NCBI GenBank assembly: GCA_900239685.1
Contig: OENT01000704.1
Coordinates: 1 to 64,000 of the forward strand
DNA: 64,000 nucleotides
Source: Rotaria macrura
Lineage: Eukaryota; Rotifera; Eurotatoria; Philodinida; Philodinidae
Direction: 5' to 3'
The translations under genes were made by a program, and so were the position numbers. Of the stretch, positions 1 through 12,675 are shown piece after piece. Below the pieces are notes generated by a model that saw only the letters and a program-made list of their open reading frames with translations, searched no databases and was not told the origin of the DNA. Positions within the stretch are counted from its first letter, which is position 1. The number at the start of each line of letters is the position of its first letter.

Positions 1-56
1 CTTAACTTCAGTGATCGGACGAGAACTGGTGTATTCAACGTGGTATGGCCGTAAGC
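1..56 (-). rRNA. 5S rRNA gene, 5' part, cut by window edge
   Basis: The reverse complement begins GCTTACGGCCATACCACG and continues through CACCAGTTCTCGTCCGATCA to GAAGTTAAG. This is the standard animal 5S sequence from nucleotide 1 to about 56. The remainder lies left of the window. The part seen has no obvious damage, so this may be an intact gene, but the internal C-box cannot be checked. It is transcribed by RNA polymerase III. Confidence 0.9.
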
Positions 57-1610
57 GAAAGCCTTCGAATTACTTCTACTTCTCAATCTGATTTCTCCCA
101 TAATGGATTATATTGTACCGCACAAACTCCGATTACATGATGATTTCAGTGTACGTTAACTATATTTGCGATGAAAAGGTGGAATTTTCTCATATCGTTT
201 CAAAAAATCTAGCTGTTCTCTTAGGTAATGAATCTGGAGAATATTAAAGAATTTTTGTCTTGACAATCGGCTTTATATTGTCTTTTTATCTTTCTTTTCG
301 TGCTGAAATTTGAGATCAGTAAAATTTTGAGGCTTGTTGAAAGTGGTTTCCGTTCAATTTAGATTACTAGACTTCGCAGAATTGAATATATTTTACGAAA
401 GATAGGTTTACAGGAATGTTAAGAAGATTCATCTTATAATAACAACTTCAATAGGTAGCACTCAATATGATAAGAACTGGTTGACCATTGAACCTTAACA
501 TTCTGGCAACGATTGATATATTTAGATGTAATATCATTCAAATTTTGAAACCTCCATCTCTCTCTACTGACGAGATACAAAACAGACAACAAGCCTAAAC
601 TCGTTATATTGACGAAGATGATTGCTCATAATATTCAGAACTGAGCTGTTCGATTCCAAAGTTTTACTACAAGTGAAAATTAGTGATATGTACACTCGCA
701 TACATAATTTAGCTTGATAGGACAAGGTGTCCTTGAAATGTTGGATCCTCGATTTTGTCACTTTTTCAAGGACTTCTATCATAGGACTTTTAAAATAATT
801 CAAAGTCGATCGTTCAAGATTTTCTTAAACCTTCTCGTCGATACTATTGTAAAATGCTTTTTTCTATGAAATATTTTGAATTCAGCGGAGTCTGTTATAT
901 TTACAGGAGCGTCTAATGTCAGTTTTATTATGAAAAAAAAATTCTGGAACGTCCTCTGATAATGCGAGAAAATCAGTTCGATCTATTGAATCTATATGGA
1001 GATACTGATTTTTCTTATCATGAAGAGATTTATGATATGCCATGCATGTTAGGTTGAACTAATTATCCTTTGAGAGTGAAGAAAAACGAAGAAGTAATGA
1101 TAATCCTGAATAAAATAGAGGCTGTTGGGTGTTTCATTGGAGTTTGCTTCTCCAAGCGATGCATTGATATTGCATTCAAAATATATGCATTTGTTACACT
1201 CAGCCATGGCCACGTCATAAGAAATGCGCAACACAGTGAAAATAGAAAAACAAGAAAAAAAATTAGTTTGCAGCGATGGAAAATAAACTGATTTCTTCTC
1301 CAGAAATCACCCTAAAGCGTCTAGGATTCGATTATAGACTGATAGCTGATAACAACTTATAGAGAATACCATGAAGCGACTGGAAAGTATTGGACATCAG
1401 GAGAAATCATATCGTGCGACGAAAATTCTTCAAATACAAAGAGTTAAAAATAAAAGTGCGGTTTCCATTGATTTCTAATGACTTTTCTTCATTTCCAAGT
1501 GTTTCCAATGATTTATGAAACTGTGCCATGTACATACACATGAAAGCCGATTTTCAGCAGTAGAAATCATTTAAAATCACGAGGAATCAAGGAAAATAGC
1601 TTCCCACCGT
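57..1610. other. Non-coding stretch upstream of the 5S gene
   Basis: AT-rich sequence without a supportable gene. The few short open frames lack splice partners, recognisable motifs or biased composition. Several copies of a loose GAAATCA/TGATTTC motif occur between 1280 and 1580, but they do not form a clear tandem repeat. Confidence 0.5.
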
Positions 1611-1686
1611 GTACGATGCTCAGTATTCCGAGGTGATCATCTATCCAAATACTAGCCGAGCCCGACGTTGCTTAACGTCAGTGATC
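1611..1686 (-). pseudogene. 5S rRNA 3'-half fragment
   Basis: The reverse complement starts GATCACTGACGTTAAGCAAC and goes on through GTCGGGCTCGGCTAGTATTT to a degraded 3' end near CATCGTAC. It corresponds to about nucleotides 41-118 of 5S. The first 40 nucleotides are absent and several positions differ from the copy at the window start (TAGTATTTGGATAGATGATC instead of the usual TAGTACTTGGATGGGTGACC). It has the same orientation as the edge copy, about 1.6 kb away, and is probably a dead relic. Confidence 0.75.
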
Positions 1687-1990
1687 AAATGACTTCGTTC
1701 TCTTTAGTGCGCTAGGTTATCGTTCGTTGAACGTCACAAATATCATTTTAGAATCAATGAGATTTATATTATCATATTGGTTCTTCTCTCTGAAATCTCT
1801 ACTTGAAATATGTATAATTCCAATGCTATTGTGATGAACTAAAATTTCTGTAGGCGAGATTCGGCTTTTAGTGCTTGACATTGTTTTATTTCAGCCTCGA
1901 TCTTATATCGTATGATCATTGCATCGTTGGATAATAATGATGATGATTGTTGATGAATTCGTTCGATCATTGTCTTCAAATAAATGTACA
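1687..1990. other. Intergenic, nothing seen
   Basis: AT-rich sequence between the 5S relic and the 3' end of the coiled-coil gene. No gene, repeat or clear poly(A) signal stands out. Confidence 0.4.
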
Positions 1991-4900
1991 TCACATGTTA
2001 TCAGGTATCTTCTTATTATGTTTTTCAGAAGCAAAAAAATGATACACACTCACATAATAAAGTCGATTGATCGAGGCAAGTTTTACTCGCCATTGTATAC
2101 ACTGATGAAATAGTTTCATATAGCGCTCAGCAGATATCAGATAATCTCCTAGTGCTTTATCAACACGGGCACGTATTGGACTATCACGAACAATTAGTGG
2201 ACGATGCAATAAAATTTGCTTCAGTTGATGACAGCTCTCTTGTTTAAGTACTATATTATGTTGATATGATGAAGTAACTATTGCTTTCTTTTGTAAATTT
2301 CCAAGATTTATCAATAGTTGATGATTTTCTTGTTGTAAATTTAAGATGCAACGAGACATATACTGTATATTAAATAAATATCGTCGTTGTTGTTCAATTT
2401 GAATATCGTTCGATTGCATATACAAACGAATCTTTTCATTCAATAAAGCATATTCATCTTTATGACGTTTGGTTTTACTTATTCTATTCGTTATTTGTTG
2501 TTTAACATGATGAATCTTAAATTCTACTTGTTCGTTTTCTTGATTTTTATCAACGATACGATTTATTTCGTTGACCGACAATGATTCTAGTTGATCATAC
2601 TTTTTATGTATATCGTTTAAGATTTGTAACTTTCTTTGATACAAATGAATTGAATTTTGTTTTCGATTTGTAACTAGTATTTGATCGTTTTCCTGTTTTA
2701 ATAGCTTATTTTGAAGCAATCGAAAATGATCAATTTTATTTTCGAGTTCATTTTCTATTAATTGATTCTTTTTATTTAAAAATTGAATATGATCATTTCT
2801 ATCTCGAAGATAACGATTGAGGGAAGCACGTTGTTTTTCACATCTTTAATTTAAAATTTGTTGATAATTCGAAGAACTTATAGCTAATTTTACCTCATAA
2901 TCTCTGTTTTTTTCATGCGCAACTTTGTTTGCAAGTACTATAACAAGGAAACTGACAATTTTTCTTTCTTATTTTCGTATTACAGATATTTATACTTTTT
3001 CAATATTATTAAAATTATGAGAAATATTTTTCAAACGAATAATTTCCAGAGAATTTCGTAGTGTTTTGTCCGTTAAATGATGTTCATTCATCGTTATCAT
3101 GTGAAGACGTTTTGAGTATTTGATAAGTTGTTTTCGTTTTTGAAACGAAGCTTGTTTGATTGAACGAAGTTTTTCTTCTTCATCGATTCGAATCGATCGA
3201 TTATCTTGCAAGATTTGACCTAGATTGTTATTGATATGGATGAGTTTTCTTAATGCTACTTTCATCATTGTAATTTTATGTTGTCGGTTTTTAAGATGAA
3301 TATGACTACTGGTAATTAAATTTTCATTCTCATAATTTTGTTTCATTATACCGTTTAACTGTTCACGAAGATGATGATTGCGACTATCAAGTTGCAATCG
3401 ATTATGTTTATACATTAATTGTTTTCGTTCCAAACTTGAATTCACGTGTTCTTCAGACCTCAATATACGATTTGTAGAACGCTTTGTTCGTTCGAGTTTT
3501 TGCATTTGATGTTCAAGATGCTGTATTTTATTACGACACATTATCGAACGAGTTTCCTCTGAGAAGAATGAAATCGGTTGTTTGTGTAATTCAGAAATTT
3601 TAATTCAAAACCTGTAAGAATTTCATTTTTCATATTGTCTAGCTCTTGCTTAACCTAAATTGGTGGTAAAATAAAACTATATGCAAAACTTCTTGCTATA
3701 GATACCATCGAAGATCCGTACATAAAAGCAGTACTTCACGAAATTATGTATATTTCAGAATTGCATCTCTTTTTGAACTGATTCTCTAGTGCTCATCATT
3801 CCTTCTTTTTTTCTCAATCTTAAAAGTATTTAATTACTCAATCCAATTCGGTGCTTCTTGCTGGTCGTAGAAACATGACAAACTTTTTACCGGAAGTATT
3901 TTTCCTGTTAATTAACATGTTTTTTTCTCTTTAAAATATAATCTGCTATTCCAGTCTATTCAAAACAAATGTGCATATTGAAAATACAGAGAATCATTTT
4001 TTCTCTATTCTGAACAAGACTAATAGAGCAGATGTTACACATGTTACTAAGATTGTAATGACTGAGAATACTGGCAGTAATTACTCGATGCTCATTTTGA
4101 GCAGACGTCATACTTGAGAAATTCTTGGTTCGAAAAATTCTTGATAGTTGAATAAAGATTTCTCTCAATGGAGTAGGTCACACGGAGAACTGTTTTACTC
4201 TACATTGGTTTCATCGGCTTGAATTGATAATAAATTGTCATTTATTTGATGATGAGTATTATTTAATTCGTTCAATTGTTTTTGTCCAAGACTAAATTGA
4301 GTTTGCGTTGTTTGCATTCGATCGTTGTACTCATTCTCCATTATTTTAGTTGTCTCAAAAATCGTTTGAAGATGAGAATTTTGTTGTTCTAGAAAGTACA
4401 TTTTATTAATATTATGATTATGCTGTACAAGACAAACCTATTTGTAATTCATGATGTTGAATATTTTTCTCTTCAACTTTAATTTTATCAAAACTTAATT
4501 TTAGTATTTGTAATTCTTCGAGATCAGATTCTATCTGTGTTTGTATTATCTGAATTGAGTCTTTTTGTTTCTTAATTAATAGTTTCAATTTTTCATTTTC
4601 TTTTATTAACCGATCTAGTTCAATTTTTCGAGTGTCTTGCAGTGCTTGAAAGTTTTGCAGATTAGTTTGTAAAATTTGAGAATTACTAAGAAGAATTTGT
4701 AATCGTTCTATTTCATGTTCTAAACTATAGATAATTGTCCAATATTGTCCAATGCAATACTGTGAGTAACCAATTTGTCCGATAATCTCTGAGATTTTAT
4801 CTTTTAGCAAGAGAAGTTCGTTTTCATGACTATGTCGATCATGAATATAATGAGCAAATGTTGAAATCGTATTTTGAATTTTATCAGATAAATGATCGTA

Positions 4901-5110
4901 TTCATTTGAAAAATTTTGTTGCGATTGAAAATTTTTACGAAGAAATCGAAATATAACAGGAATAAGATGAAATATTTGTGCGAGAGATGAGTTTGTTTTC
5001 GGTAATAATTCCAATTGTGTGATGAAAGAAGTATTCAGAGAATCGATACGCTGATAGAAATCATTATGAACTAATTCATGATGCGAATTAGATGAATTTG
5101 ATGGTTTCAT
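1991..5110 (-). CDS. Large coiled-coil protein, function unassigned
   Basis: Five exons join in frame: 5110-4438, 4388-4204, 3556-2996, 2937-2894 and 2843-1991, giving 771 aa. The introns carry GT-AG ends; the 44-nt fourth exon keeps the heptad pattern running. Almost the whole protein is Glu/Lys/Gln/Asn/Leu-rich heptad sequence without a signal peptide or membrane segment. Long rods of this type are typical of ciliary, centriolar and axonemal scaffold proteins, and rotifers are heavily ciliated, but I recognise no family signature, so a ciliary role is only a guess. The last ~70 residues (IVRDSPIRARVDKALGDYL onward) are less repetitive and would be the best search query. The exon 2/3 junction rests on phase and heptad continuity; the others are better supported. 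Confidence 0.75.
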
Positions 5111-8100
5111 TACAATCGAGAAGAGTTCATAGATATTATTTTAGATTATCATCATGCTTCAATATTTGATTGGCGCAATATTCTCCTGTAGGATTACATT
5201 GGCACAATTGTATATTGAATTTTCTTATCTTGATATATATATATACACGTATATATATTTATTGACAAATATAATCTGCAGATAAGATGAAATAGTTTTT
5301 TAAATCAGACATCAGTTCGAAATTTCAATAGATACTTTCGTAATGTGGAGAAATTCAAGAGTTTAAAATACGTCCAGGGTAGCAAAACATTTCATCTTTT
5401 TGATTAAGAAAAGTGAACATGATGGTTAATTGGACTACGTCAAATGGCAAGTGAAACACCGCCTGCTTCAGTATATGATTACGATTGATCAACGAGTTAA
5501 CTACCGTTGGGAAGAAACGATTTTTTTATTCTGAGTTGTGACTTCGGAAGGCAACTATCATGTTGATTTTAAAATGGAAAAAAACTTGTCTTCTCGACGC
5601 CAAAAGCATTTTCTTAAGCGTTGCGATGAAAAGAAATATTTTTGAATTCATTTTCTTGATTATATATCGTCCTTGAAGATGAACCATATGTTCATCACAA
5701 AATGAAAAGTAGAAGTACTCTTTAAAATGATTACTATAGCCAATATTTACATTTTCACACAGTGCTTCTTGTCAGCAAGACGGTAATAATAATAGCATTG
5801 ACATAATGCTTATGGTAGTTTTTTTTTCTCAGAAAAAAAAATGTGTCTTCTTGAAACAATCAAGTTCGTCATAAATAAATTAAAAAACAATGCATGTTTC
5901 TTTCTCATTGAATTCATAATCAACAATGAAAATATTATCTTTCGTTCACTTGAATATTTTCTCTTTCAACTCTTGTAACTAATGTGTTAATTTCATGAAA
6001 TTAAGATTACTTGGTGGATCATATTGATATTATTCACTAATGTTTCTATTGTGTTGATGCTGACGGTCAGTTACCACGTGAATTACACCCATAGACAAAT
6101 GTGTTCGAGTAAAAGATTTGATGAATGAATGTACGCCTGTGAACTACTTATATACAGATATCCGGTCAATGTTCGTCTCAAGTATGAATCAATCAGCTAC
6201 CTATTGTACGTTGAAGCTACAATCAAAACAAACCTGCTTCATCGATGAACAAAATTTGTCGATCTGATATGTAAAACAAACACACAGATCTGTCAAATAA
6301 CAGTCGATATCTATCAAACCATACGTGTTCTCATGATATGATAAAACTTTATGACATGCCCTCTAGATTCTGACACAGATTAACATGAGTAAATCAAATA
6401 TCTTATCTATGTAGCTATAGTTGTTGTATAAATCAATTGAATCATTTTTTTTCTCAAACAAAGCCGTGTCCTACTGAATGAAGCAATGAGTAGTTCATTT
6501 ATATAAGAAAAAGTAGACAATAAATACTTTAGAGTGTTCTCTCTAGAAACTTTAATTACAATGCATCGATAAATTTAAATTCATCGAACATGCGGAAAAC
6601 GATGTTCTCGGGTACAAAACTATGGAATCGAGCAGAAAAAAGAAGAATTTCGAGGAAACTATATTTGAATTTCTATTTTATTTTGTTAAATTACTCTAGA
6701 TCTGCTCGAGAAAATTCAGTACTAGTAATAATTTCTTAATTTACTAAAGTTCCTTAGGTAGTACTTAGTTTTTTATATTCATACTTGGCATAAAAGTGAT
6801 TTGTATTGAAACTACTTCTTTTAACTTCAACTACTGTGTTGCATTCGCTTTTCAACTCTTTTCACCTACAAAAGGGAAAAGAAACACGTAACACACCACC
6901 TGTGTGCCGTACATTTGATTTTTTACTCTATTTCTGTCACTAGAATTTTTAAATCAACATTTTCTCTTATACACTTTTACTTTTCTTCAACATCAATACA
7001 CCCAATTGAACAAATATTCAAGATCGCATGAAGCATCTAAACTGTTCTAAATAGTAAACTTGAGAAAAAAATACCCTTCTTTTGCGATCACTTTCTTGCT
7101 GTAGCTTTTCTTTCGATTCAAAAGAAAGGTGTTTCATTTCTGTTTTTTAAAGAGCAGATGAAAAAAAATTCTATTCAGTCTCAATTTACAATGACAAACG
7201 TGTTCAAAGCATGTTGTCAAGCATTGAGTAATTCTCCAATTTCACTTTCTAAATATGATTTGTTGATATAACTCTAACTCTATCGACTAACGAGCTGCAT
7301 CAGTTTTGGTAATCAATTTTCCATGTAAATGAAGTGAGGTAGACGATTGAATTTTGAAAATTTCCGACTTCTGAGATGAATTTTGAAGAATATTTTCTAG
7401 CGTCTAATTTCTAGCTCATGTTTTCTCGAGCAATCTACTTCTCTTCGTTTTTCTTTCCACTTGAAAACTAGTCCGAATAAGGAGAAGTATTTTACAAAAT
7501 AAGGAACAATTTCAAGATTTCAATCGTCACTGTGCTGATTGTATCTACTAGTTGATACATGGATTGTTTCGGTATGAATAGAAGAAAACCACACTAAGTA
7601 AGAGAGCTACACATTGAGTCACCGAGGACGAATATTCCTTTTATCATGAACTGAATCACAGTGAATCGGTATTGGTTAACCGAGTTTTTCTAATCGCTTT
7701 ATATTGACAAATGATTTTATTGCACAACAAATGTAAAAACTTCAGTTCAGCTCATTAACTTGGAAATTTTAATTTATTTTTCAAGTTAGAATAAAAAGCA
7801 CTTTTACCAACGTACTAAACACAAGAATATTTTAACTTCAGCAACACAAATAGTAATTGAAACGTGTCATTTATTTTCTTTCGTTATATCAAGGTTACCA
7901 AATATTTTATTTGTTTCTCATTTCTGTAAACGACCGTTGTTGGTCGACTTACGAAACGTGCTTTAAAAACAAACAACTAAAAAGTCAGCAGCAAAGCAAA
8001 AATTCATATTTTTCAATCTGATCGTATTTTTTTCAGCATCGTGATTAAAATAGTAATGAGATATATAAACAAAAGAGGCGACAATTCTATACAACAATAT

Positions 8101-8302
8101 CAATTTTCTGTTTCTTGTTGTTTTGCCATGCGCAATGCATTCAAATATCGTTACACGTCAATAACTGTATATTAAAAATTAGGCTAAAAGAAAAGCTAAA
8201 TAGTCATAAGAAAAGTAAAGAAATACTTCCGATCTATGTCTTTTTCAAATGTCTTTCGAAAAAAAAACGTGAAAAAAAAACGAAATGAAAATCTACTATT
8301 GT
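5111..8302. other. 3.2-kb intergenic, no coding signal
   Basis: No open frame of 60 codons occurs on either strand in this interval. It is AT-rich with short T runs and a TATATA tract near 5237-5262. No RNA gene, inverted repeat or transposon end is apparent. It presumably holds the promoter of the coiled-coil gene (near 5111) and the 3' UTR of the calcium sensor (near 8300). Confidence 0.5.
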
Positions 8303-9313
8303 CTAAACATTTGGCGCAAGCATGCTACGAATGACTGGATCATTTTTGCATCTAAATCAAGAAATAAGAATACGACAAGCGTGAATGAGAACGATTTTAG
8401 TATGACTACATACCCAGCTATAAATTCCTGTTTGCTTAATTTCTTGTCACCACCAACATCAAGTTTAGCAATAATTTCAGCGGCACGTTTCTTTGGTTCA
8501 CGATCACCTTTACGATTAGTTTCACCGACTAGATCGTACTTAAAATCAACACAAACGTCCAGTATATATTTAGGTTCATTAGATAAAACAAGTCTTTACC
8601 ATAGCTGCTATTAAACTAGTTAATTCTTTCTGATCGATTTGTCCATCACCCGAAACATCGTACCTAACAAAACAATGATTCAATTCAAATACGAGGAAAA
8701 TTTTCTATTAATTCTATACATTTCAAATGCAACTTCAAGTCGATCATCTAGATCACCTTGACTTGTGGCGGCAATGGCCAAAAGAAATTCATCAAAATCA
8801 ATAGTACCATCATTGTTAGCATCGAATGTAGAAAATGCATATCTATCAATAACACAGTATAAAAATAAGAAAATGATGCTACAATCGGTTTTTAAACAAC
8901 AGAATAACTTACTTGCAAAAGGAATCGGCTTTACCATGAGGATAAAATTGTTTGTAAACATCAACGAACTTCTTTTTATCAAGTTTACCAGAAGGACAAT
9001 CACGTAAAAATCCCTTTAGGTAAATTAAAGATAACGAACATCAATGATGAGTAAACAATAGCAAAAAACGTATTTACAGCATGCCATTCACGAATTTCTG
9101 AAAGTATCATTAAAATGAAGATAGAATCGAACTAATTAGTCATATGTGAATTCTTACCTTTTTCAGTAAATTTCGTATTGGCTTTGAGCATGTCGATTTC
9201 TATCAGATAAGTGTTAAATTAATAAACCAAAAGTAATGTGATTCGTAATAGCACTTACCTTTCGGCGTAAGTTCGGTCGATTTTTTTGGATTTTTTGAAC
9301 CTTTACCACCCAT
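8303..9313 (-). CDS. Neuronal calcium sensor (NCS) family EF-hand protein
   Basis: Eight exons (9313-9259, 9199-9158, 9097-9078, 9013-8913, 8842-8720, 8663-8600, 8538-8414, 8351-8303) give 192 aa, the usual NCS length. The N-terminus MGGKGSKNP fits N-myristoylation (Gly2, Ser6). EF1 is degenerate with the family's Cys-Pro (DCPSG, 44-48). Canonical loops follow at 80-91 (DANNDGTIDFDE), 116-127 (DVSGDGQIDQKE) and 162-173 (DVGGDKKLSKQE), so three Ca2+ sites are expected. The C-terminus CKNDPVIRSMLAPNV is family-like. Such proteins (frequenin, neurocalcin, VILIP) move to membranes on Ca2+ binding and regulate receptors, cyclases or PI4-kinase in neurons. The subgroup cannot be fixed by eye. Exon 3 is only 20 nt. 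The gene is divergent from neuferricin. Confidence 0.93.
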
Positions 9314-9749
9314 AGTTAATTTAGTTTAGTGATTAAAATTTGAAATCAAATAGAAATCTGAAAAGAAAATCAATAAAGAAGTGGTAGAATGATGTAAATA
9401 GTTAAATACTAGGATGATGATGAATGATTATATTTCTTTTTATAGTTTCACACAGTATTAAATGTTATACTATCAACGAGAAAGCAACCGATATTTATAG
9501 GGTATAAAGAAAAAAAAATTAAGAACGAGAGAAACAAGAAGTAAGAGAGAATCATGGACGCTAGGGCAAATAAATGTGCACAAAGAAAGGAAAGAAAAGA
9601 GAACGTAAAAGAAAAAGATGTTAGTAATCTGTGAAGAACGAAAAAAAAACCTGTCATAGACGTATCATTACAATCTAAAGCTGATAGATAAACTGCAAGC
9701 AACTCCATATTCAATAGTTGTGCTTTTGAAATAGCTGAAATAAATAATT
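9314..9749. promoter_or_regulatory. Shared upstream region of NCS gene and neuferricin
   Basis: 436 bp separate the two start codons, which point away from each other, so both promoters must lie here or within introns. The purine-rich stretch 9500-9650 gives a spurious open frame on the minus strand. A possible leader acceptor for the NCS gene (TTTTCAG on the minus strand, near 9360) lies about 50 bp before its ATG. Confidence 0.4.
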
Positions 9750-12565
9750 ATGGTAAGTTATCATCACTTTTGCCAAATTGTATTTAAAATAAATCTATCA
9801 GGAAATGAGTCGTGTAAAAGAAAAATAGACTGTTTCTTTAGACAAATAACAAAAAATGAATAATAATTCATTCGATTTATTTTTAGTCAACAAAAAACAA
9901 GAACAATAAAGCTCTTGATGAAGCTGTGAATCAACCATCTTCAACGCCTTCATTTTTATCTAAGTATGAATAAGAATTTGATACATTAAAGAAAATAAAC
10001 AGAATCATTTTGACGTTGTTTTATTGTCGATGTATGACTTAGAGTTATGGACCATATCACTCCTTTTTTTTGTTGTTGTTCTCCTTCTATAGTTACAAAT
10101 GGTGGTTGGTATCTTTTATTTTTACAATTATTATTGCTTTTATTGCTCAACGTCAAATAGTTAATAACAATATTGAAATAGAAAAAGAACGATTATTTAC
10201 AAAGGAAGAACTCCAATTGTACACTAAAGATGAATTATACTTGGCTATTCTAGGTAAGTTGGAAAAGGTTACATTTGAAAAGTTCAATCAACATTACAAT
10301 ACAGAGTCGATGGACGAATTCTAGGACATGTTTTCAATGTATCATCAGCACCCAGATTTTATTCGTCAACAGGCAGTTATGGATTCTATACAGGTAGATA
10401 CAAAGTAAATCACTGACAAAGAAGATGCATTCGTTATATTTCAATAAATTTCGTTCGCTCTGTTTCTATCGACTTTGGATTGAAAACTACGAGTGAGAAT
10501 TTGTTTTTACTCTTGGTATTGTATTAAAATGGGTTATAGCATTTTGTTGTTTTACATGTGAAAATATCGATTTTATATCTATTAATGAATTCATTTAGGT
10601 CGTGATGCTTCACGAAGTTTTCACACGGGCGGTACATCAACAGAAGATCTTACTGATGATTTAACAGGATTAAATGATGAGGATATTACTGGCATTTATA
10701 ACTGGTTGACATTTTATCAAAAACAATATCTACCAATAGGTATTTTTGTTTTCATTCTCTAATTTATCTCATCTAGAACAACATGTATTATATAGTTTTT
10801 ACTCATAAAATTTATTCTATAGGTAAATTGATCGGTCGATATTTTGATTCAAATGGAACACCAACAAAACATTTTCAAAATGTTCTCACATCAGTAGAAA
10901 ATATGGCGAAGGTTAATAGCTCTAATAATTATCGATATTCACTTTTCACATATATGTATATGAGTATGCATTTATTTTTCGTTAGAAAAACGAAGAAAAA
11001 GCTCGCTTCGAACAGCAATGGCCACCATGTAATAGTGAATGGTCGCGTGATACTGGAAAACGAGTCTGGTGTACTGAAAAAAGGTGAATATAACATGAAT
11101 CATCTCTATCATGAATGACCAGATGAAAAGGTGAATTTACGAGTTTTTACTAGAATTGAAGAGGAGATGAAAAAATGGAGATGGCAGGTAAACGATTTAG
11201 AAAATTCAGACTTGAGATGTTTGAAAAAGAAATCTCTCAAACTGTTACCAATAGCTGAAAAATGATCGAGACTCTAATTCAAGATTGCAGAAGAATATTC
11301 TAAGACTTCATAATTTAAAAATAATGAATTGTGCAGAATTATCAAAGACCAAATTCTAGAAACGTTTTTGTGCTGACTGATGTGATGTACAAAGAAAAAT
11401 TAAATCATCAGAACGAACACATCTTAACATAAATACTATTTGATTTTGTACAGTTGTCAAGGAAATTTTCAAGTTTCATGTAAATATTGTTGCCCTGGAA
11501 TACTACTAAATCACGTCACATACATAAAATTTATGAGTCAGAATCGAATGAATTTTTGTTGTTTCTACTTGTTGGAGCAGTTGAAAAAACAAGCGAATAG
11601 TAATAGGTCATATGTATATTGGATTTATCAACCAATACTATTTTAAATGAAACTTTATTTTAAAAAAGAAAGGGAAGAATTTTTCTTAATAAGCTATTTT
11701 TCCTCAGACGATATTACTTACAGAGGAAGCAGATTACTCAAATTTTATATAAAAAAAACGTCGATCAATCGATTCATTTGTTTTGTTGGTTAAATGTAAG
11801 TCAACTCATGATTAGGGGTGGCACTTTATCTTTACTTTACCAAATAAAGTAAAGTTGAGGAACTTTACTTTCTCAGTAAAGTAAAGTTGCGTTACTTTAC
11901 TTTACCGGATAAAGTAAAGTGTTGAACTTTACTTTACTTGGTAAAGTAAAGTTTTTTTTAACTTTACTCGAAAAAGTAAAGTTGAGAAAGTTTGGTTTTT
12001 TAATCTATCTATACAAAATATTTCTGTCTAACTTTACTTTACCAAGTAAAGTAAAGTGATCCAGCTTTACTTTATCCAATAAAGTAAAGTGATTTACTTT
12101 ACTTTACTCAGTAAAGTAAAGTGAAATACTTTACTTTACTTTACTTTTTCAAAGTGAAATAAAGATAAAGTGCCAGCCCTACTCATGATCAATCATTCAG
12201 TAATATTCATACATTAACTATAGAAAAAAGTCATTAGGCTAGATTATAATTAGTCTTCCTCAAAGAAACTCATAAATTTCATCTCAGATTTCTTAGCTGT
12301 CGATATACTCGATGACGTTTTGAATTGGTATTCGAAAACATATTTATTTAATAATAAATAAACATGATTTGACCTTGAATGTTCGTAAAATTAATTTAGT
12401 GGTGGTATCGAGCGAAATTGGGTCGGCGTACCCCGACGACATTTTGATAGTTCAACAAAAACTGAACGATGTGTTTGCATACAAAATCCCGATGAACAAG
12501 ATGGTCGATTCAAGCAATATACAGATTGTTCTTCAACGAGTTCTGAATGTAAAGTATTAGATTAG
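9750..12565 (+). CDS. CYB5D2: Neuferricin (cytochrome b5-like MAPR haem protein)
   Basis: Eight exons (9750-9752, 9887-9963, 10093-10253, 10325-10393, 10599-10739, 10823-10911, 10986-11083, 12400-12565) give 267 aa; the human protein is about 264 aa. A membrane segment lies at about 31-46. The MAPR haem domain follows, with FYSSTGSYGFYTGRDASRS at 92-110; Tyr93 and Tyr99 match the tyrosines that coordinate haem in PGRMC-type proteins. The family's C-terminal signatures are present: PPCNSEWSRDTGKRVWCTEK, then SGGIERNWVGVPRR and a Cys-rich tail. Neuferricin is a secreted or membrane haem protein linked to neurogenesis in vertebrates. The first coding exon is only the ATG. The last intron is 1.3 kb and carries a MITE. 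The 3' end faces NAA20, 110 bp away. Confidence 0.9.
11805..11812. repeat. Left target-site duplication of the hAT MITE
   Basis: CTCATGAT directly precedes the element and recurs exactly after it. Eight-base duplications are diagnostic of hAT-superfamily insertions. Confidence 0.85.
11813..12181. mobile_element. Non-autonomous hAT-type MITE built of tandem hairpins
   Basis: The 369-bp element has 22-bp terminal inverted repeats beginning TAGGG(G/C)TGGCACTTTATC, one mismatch between ends, flanked by the 8-bp duplication CTCATGAT. Ends of the form (C/T)AGGGGTG plus 8-bp duplications fit the hAT superfamily. There is no transposase. The interior is a series of roughly eight short palindromes, each ACTTTACTTTAC, a few spacer bases, then GTAAAGTAAAGT, interrupted once by a unique AT-rich segment (about 11985-12030). 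It sits in the last intron of neuferricin. The intact duplication and near-identical ends suggest a fairly recent insertion. Confidence 0.9.
12182..12189. repeat. Right target-site duplication of the hAT MITE
   Basis: CTCATGAT, identical to the copy left of the element. Confidence 0.85.
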
Positions 12566-12675
12566 ATAGTGCAATTCTTTTTTCGTCCTAGATTTGTAAC
12601 GATTTTCTTCAACAAATAAATAAATACACAAACACACAAACAGAAACATGCACAAATAAGATTGCATAATAAATT

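Noticed and set aside
11724-11793. Possible last exon of neuferricin just before the MITE
   Set aside because: It fits the reading phase but lacks the family's SGG...W.GVPR block, which is present in full at 12400-12565 with a matching acceptor.
12369-12560. 63-codon plus-strand frame
   Set aside because: Wrong frame of the real last neuferricin exon, and it starts with TTG.
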